From: Pseudomonas baltica
GTDB lineage: Bacteria; Pseudomonadota; Gammaproteobacteria; Pseudomonadales; Pseudomonadaceae
Direction of reading: 5' to 3'
NCBI RefSeq assembly: GCF_014235765.1
Contig: NZ_JACMYH010000001.1
Coordinates: 62,001-126,000, forward strand
DNA length: 64,000 bases
The notes beneath the pieces were generated by a model. The model was not told the DNA's origin. It saw only the letters and a list, made by a program, of their open reading frames with translations, and did not search any database. Position 1 is the first letter of the stretch. Every line of letters begins with the position of its first letter. Shown here one piece after another: positions 62,951 to 64,000 of this stretch. The position numbers and the translations under genes were made by a program.

Positions 62951-64000
62951 ATGTATTTCTATGTAGATGAGAGCGGGCAGACCGGCTTGAATTTGTTTGA
63001 CGAAAGTCAGCCAATCCTGTATTACGGAGTTCTCTCGTCCAGGCTCAATCTCGATATCTCTGCTAGGGCTAAAGTTGAAGCTATCAGGAAAAAACTTGGC
63101 GTCGATCGGCTGCACGCAGCCGAGTTGGGCGTCGGAAGGCTAACAGGCATTGTCGCGGGCTTGAAAGACATACAAAAAGAATGCGCCATCTCATTTGATA
63201 TTTATAAAATCAATAAGGTTGATCATGCGATCATCAGTTTCTTTGATCAAATATTCGATCAGGGATTGAATAAAGCAGTGCCCTGGTCAAGCTACTGGAC
63301 ACCTCTTAGATATGTTTTACTACTGAAGCTTGCGTATATTTTCGATAGGGATACAGCTCGAAAAGCTTGGGATGCGCGCATCCATAACAATGAAAATGAA
63401 GCTAACGAAATGCTGCGCGCTGTCATTGGTACGCTTCTGAACCGCGTTGAGTGGCTGCGAGATGCCAGAAGTAGAGAAATAATTGGAGATGCTCTTCGCT
63501 GGGCGCACAAGAATCCTGAAGAGATTCATTATAACGTTTATAGCAAAAAGGATGCTCTTCAGATATCTCCTAACCTAATTGGCTTCCAGTCAGTTCTTCA
63601 TGGCATTGCGTCTCGGCTTCAAAAGATGGGTGGCGGGGCATCTAGTATAATCGTTGATCGGCAATCTCAGTTTAATAAGGCGCAGGAGTGGATTACAAGC
63701 GTATTCCAGAAAGCCCGTGACGTCCCTATGGAGATCGGGCCTGGGTTACCGGTAGCAGATATGAAACATATGCCGGATATTCCGATAAGCTGTACAGCGG
63801 GTACAGATAGCGTTGGATTAGAACTTGTCGACATCTATTTGTGGGCGTTCAAGCGCCTTTTCGAAAACAAGGAGCTAAGTGGGCCATTGTTCGATCTTGT
63901 TAAAAAGCAGTTTTCACTTGGCTATACCGATGAGGTAAGTTTGTCTGGTATCTCAAATAGATGGGAGCCGATTTTCGCAAAAATGCCCGAGCCGACATCT
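62951..64000 (+). CDS. DUF3800-like protein, partial at window end
   Basis: An uninterrupted frame of 350 codons starts at ATG 62951 (AGGG six bases upstream) and runs off the window, so its end is not seen. The opening MYFYVDESGQTGLN and the LYYGVLSS strand after it match DUF3800, a family with an RNase H-like fold and acidic residues that may bind metal (Asp-Glu-Ser here, Asp in IIVDRQSQ, and LELVDIYLWAFKRLF near the end). Its codon use is AT-richer than the core genes. DUF3800 proteins are often found in mobile elements and defence clusters, but their function is not established. Confidence 0.75.
   Translation, partial: MYFYVDESGQTGLNLFDESQPILYYGVLSSRLNLDISARAKVEAIRKKLGVDRLHAAELGVGRLTGIVAGLKDIQKECAISFDIYKINKVDHAIISFFDQIFDQGLNKAVPWSSYWTPLRYVLLLKLAYIFDRDTARKAWDARIHNNENEANEMLRAVIGTLLNRVEWLRDARSREIIGDALRWAHKNPEEIHYNVYSKKDALQISPNLIGFQSVLHGIASRLQKMGGGASSIIVDRQSQFNKAQEWITSVFQKARDVPMEIGPGLPVADMKHMPDIPISCTAGTDSVGLELVDIYLWAFKRLFENKELSGPLFDLVKKQFSLGYTDEVSLSGISNRWEPIFAKMPEPTS

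Noticed and set aside
55925..64000. A second copy of the tRNA-Cys 3' end as right attachment site.
   Set aside because: I looked for the T-arm/acceptor sequence further right and did not see it; the element's far end is probably beyond the window.

Overview
The window looks like chromosomal DNA of a Pseudomonas, most likely a yellow-pigmented member of the P. putida group (P. parafulva, P. fulva or P. cremoricolorata type). The reasons are high GC, gacA-uvrC-pgsA followed by tRNA-Gly and tRNA-Cys, Pseudomonas-style REP/REPIN repeats, a MexEF-OprN-type efflux operon, and a carotenoid cluster. The species is an inference; no rRNA or other species marker is present.

Layout, left to right. 1-4.5 kb: a CHASE-GGDEF diguanylate cyclase, a 28-residue membrane peptide, a zinc alcohol dehydrogenase and three small hypothetical genes. 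4.7-14.6 kb: a TonB-dependent receptor, then a complete zeaxanthin diglucoside set, with crtZ (+) facing crtB-crtI-crtY-crtX-idi2 (-) and crtE (+) diverging from idi2. 14.6-20.1 kb: a small hypothetical gene, an SDR, an SsuABC-like ABC importer and an MFS symporter, followed by three tandem 105-bp REPIN units. 20.6-28 kb: a PhnN / AMP-phosphorylase-like fusion gene, a receiver-only response regulator, pqiAABC and a PLP aminotransferase. 28-31.9 kb: allA, alc, uraD and puuE with divergent uraH, which convert hydroxyisourate through allantoin to glyoxylate and urea. 31.9-38.2 kb: LigD, a fused EgtB-EgtD ergothioneine enzyme, six tandem 56-bp repeats and a LysR regulator. 38.2-49.7 kb: a GNAT, a MexEF-OprN-like operon, a TerC/CBS membrane protein, RarD, a CSS-EAL phosphodiesterase and a small lipoprotein. 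49.7-51.3 kb: a DAHP synthase behind a readable attenuator with an aromatic-rich leader peptide. 51.4-56 kb: a GNAT, a divergent pair of small HTH genes, gacA (TTG start), uvrC, pgsA and two tRNAs.

56 kb to the end is an integrated element. A tyrosine integrase lies directly after tRNA-Cys. Beyond it is a leftward cascade of small overlapping phage-like genes: a MerR/excisionase-like HTH, an ASCH/PUA-like protein, a PD-(D/E)XK-like protein, a C-terminal remnant of a C5-cytosine methyltransferase and an orphan TSPPY DNA methyltransferase. An AT-rich two-gene cassette and a DUF3800-like gene run the other way, and the latter continues past the window. The far attachment site is not in the window.

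The observations I would follow first are the PhnN-phosphorylase fusion, which could convert AMP to PRPP in one polypeptide; the single-chain EgtB-EgtD; the aromatic attenuator; and the unexplained AT-rich cassette and nuclease-like genes of the tRNA-Cys element.
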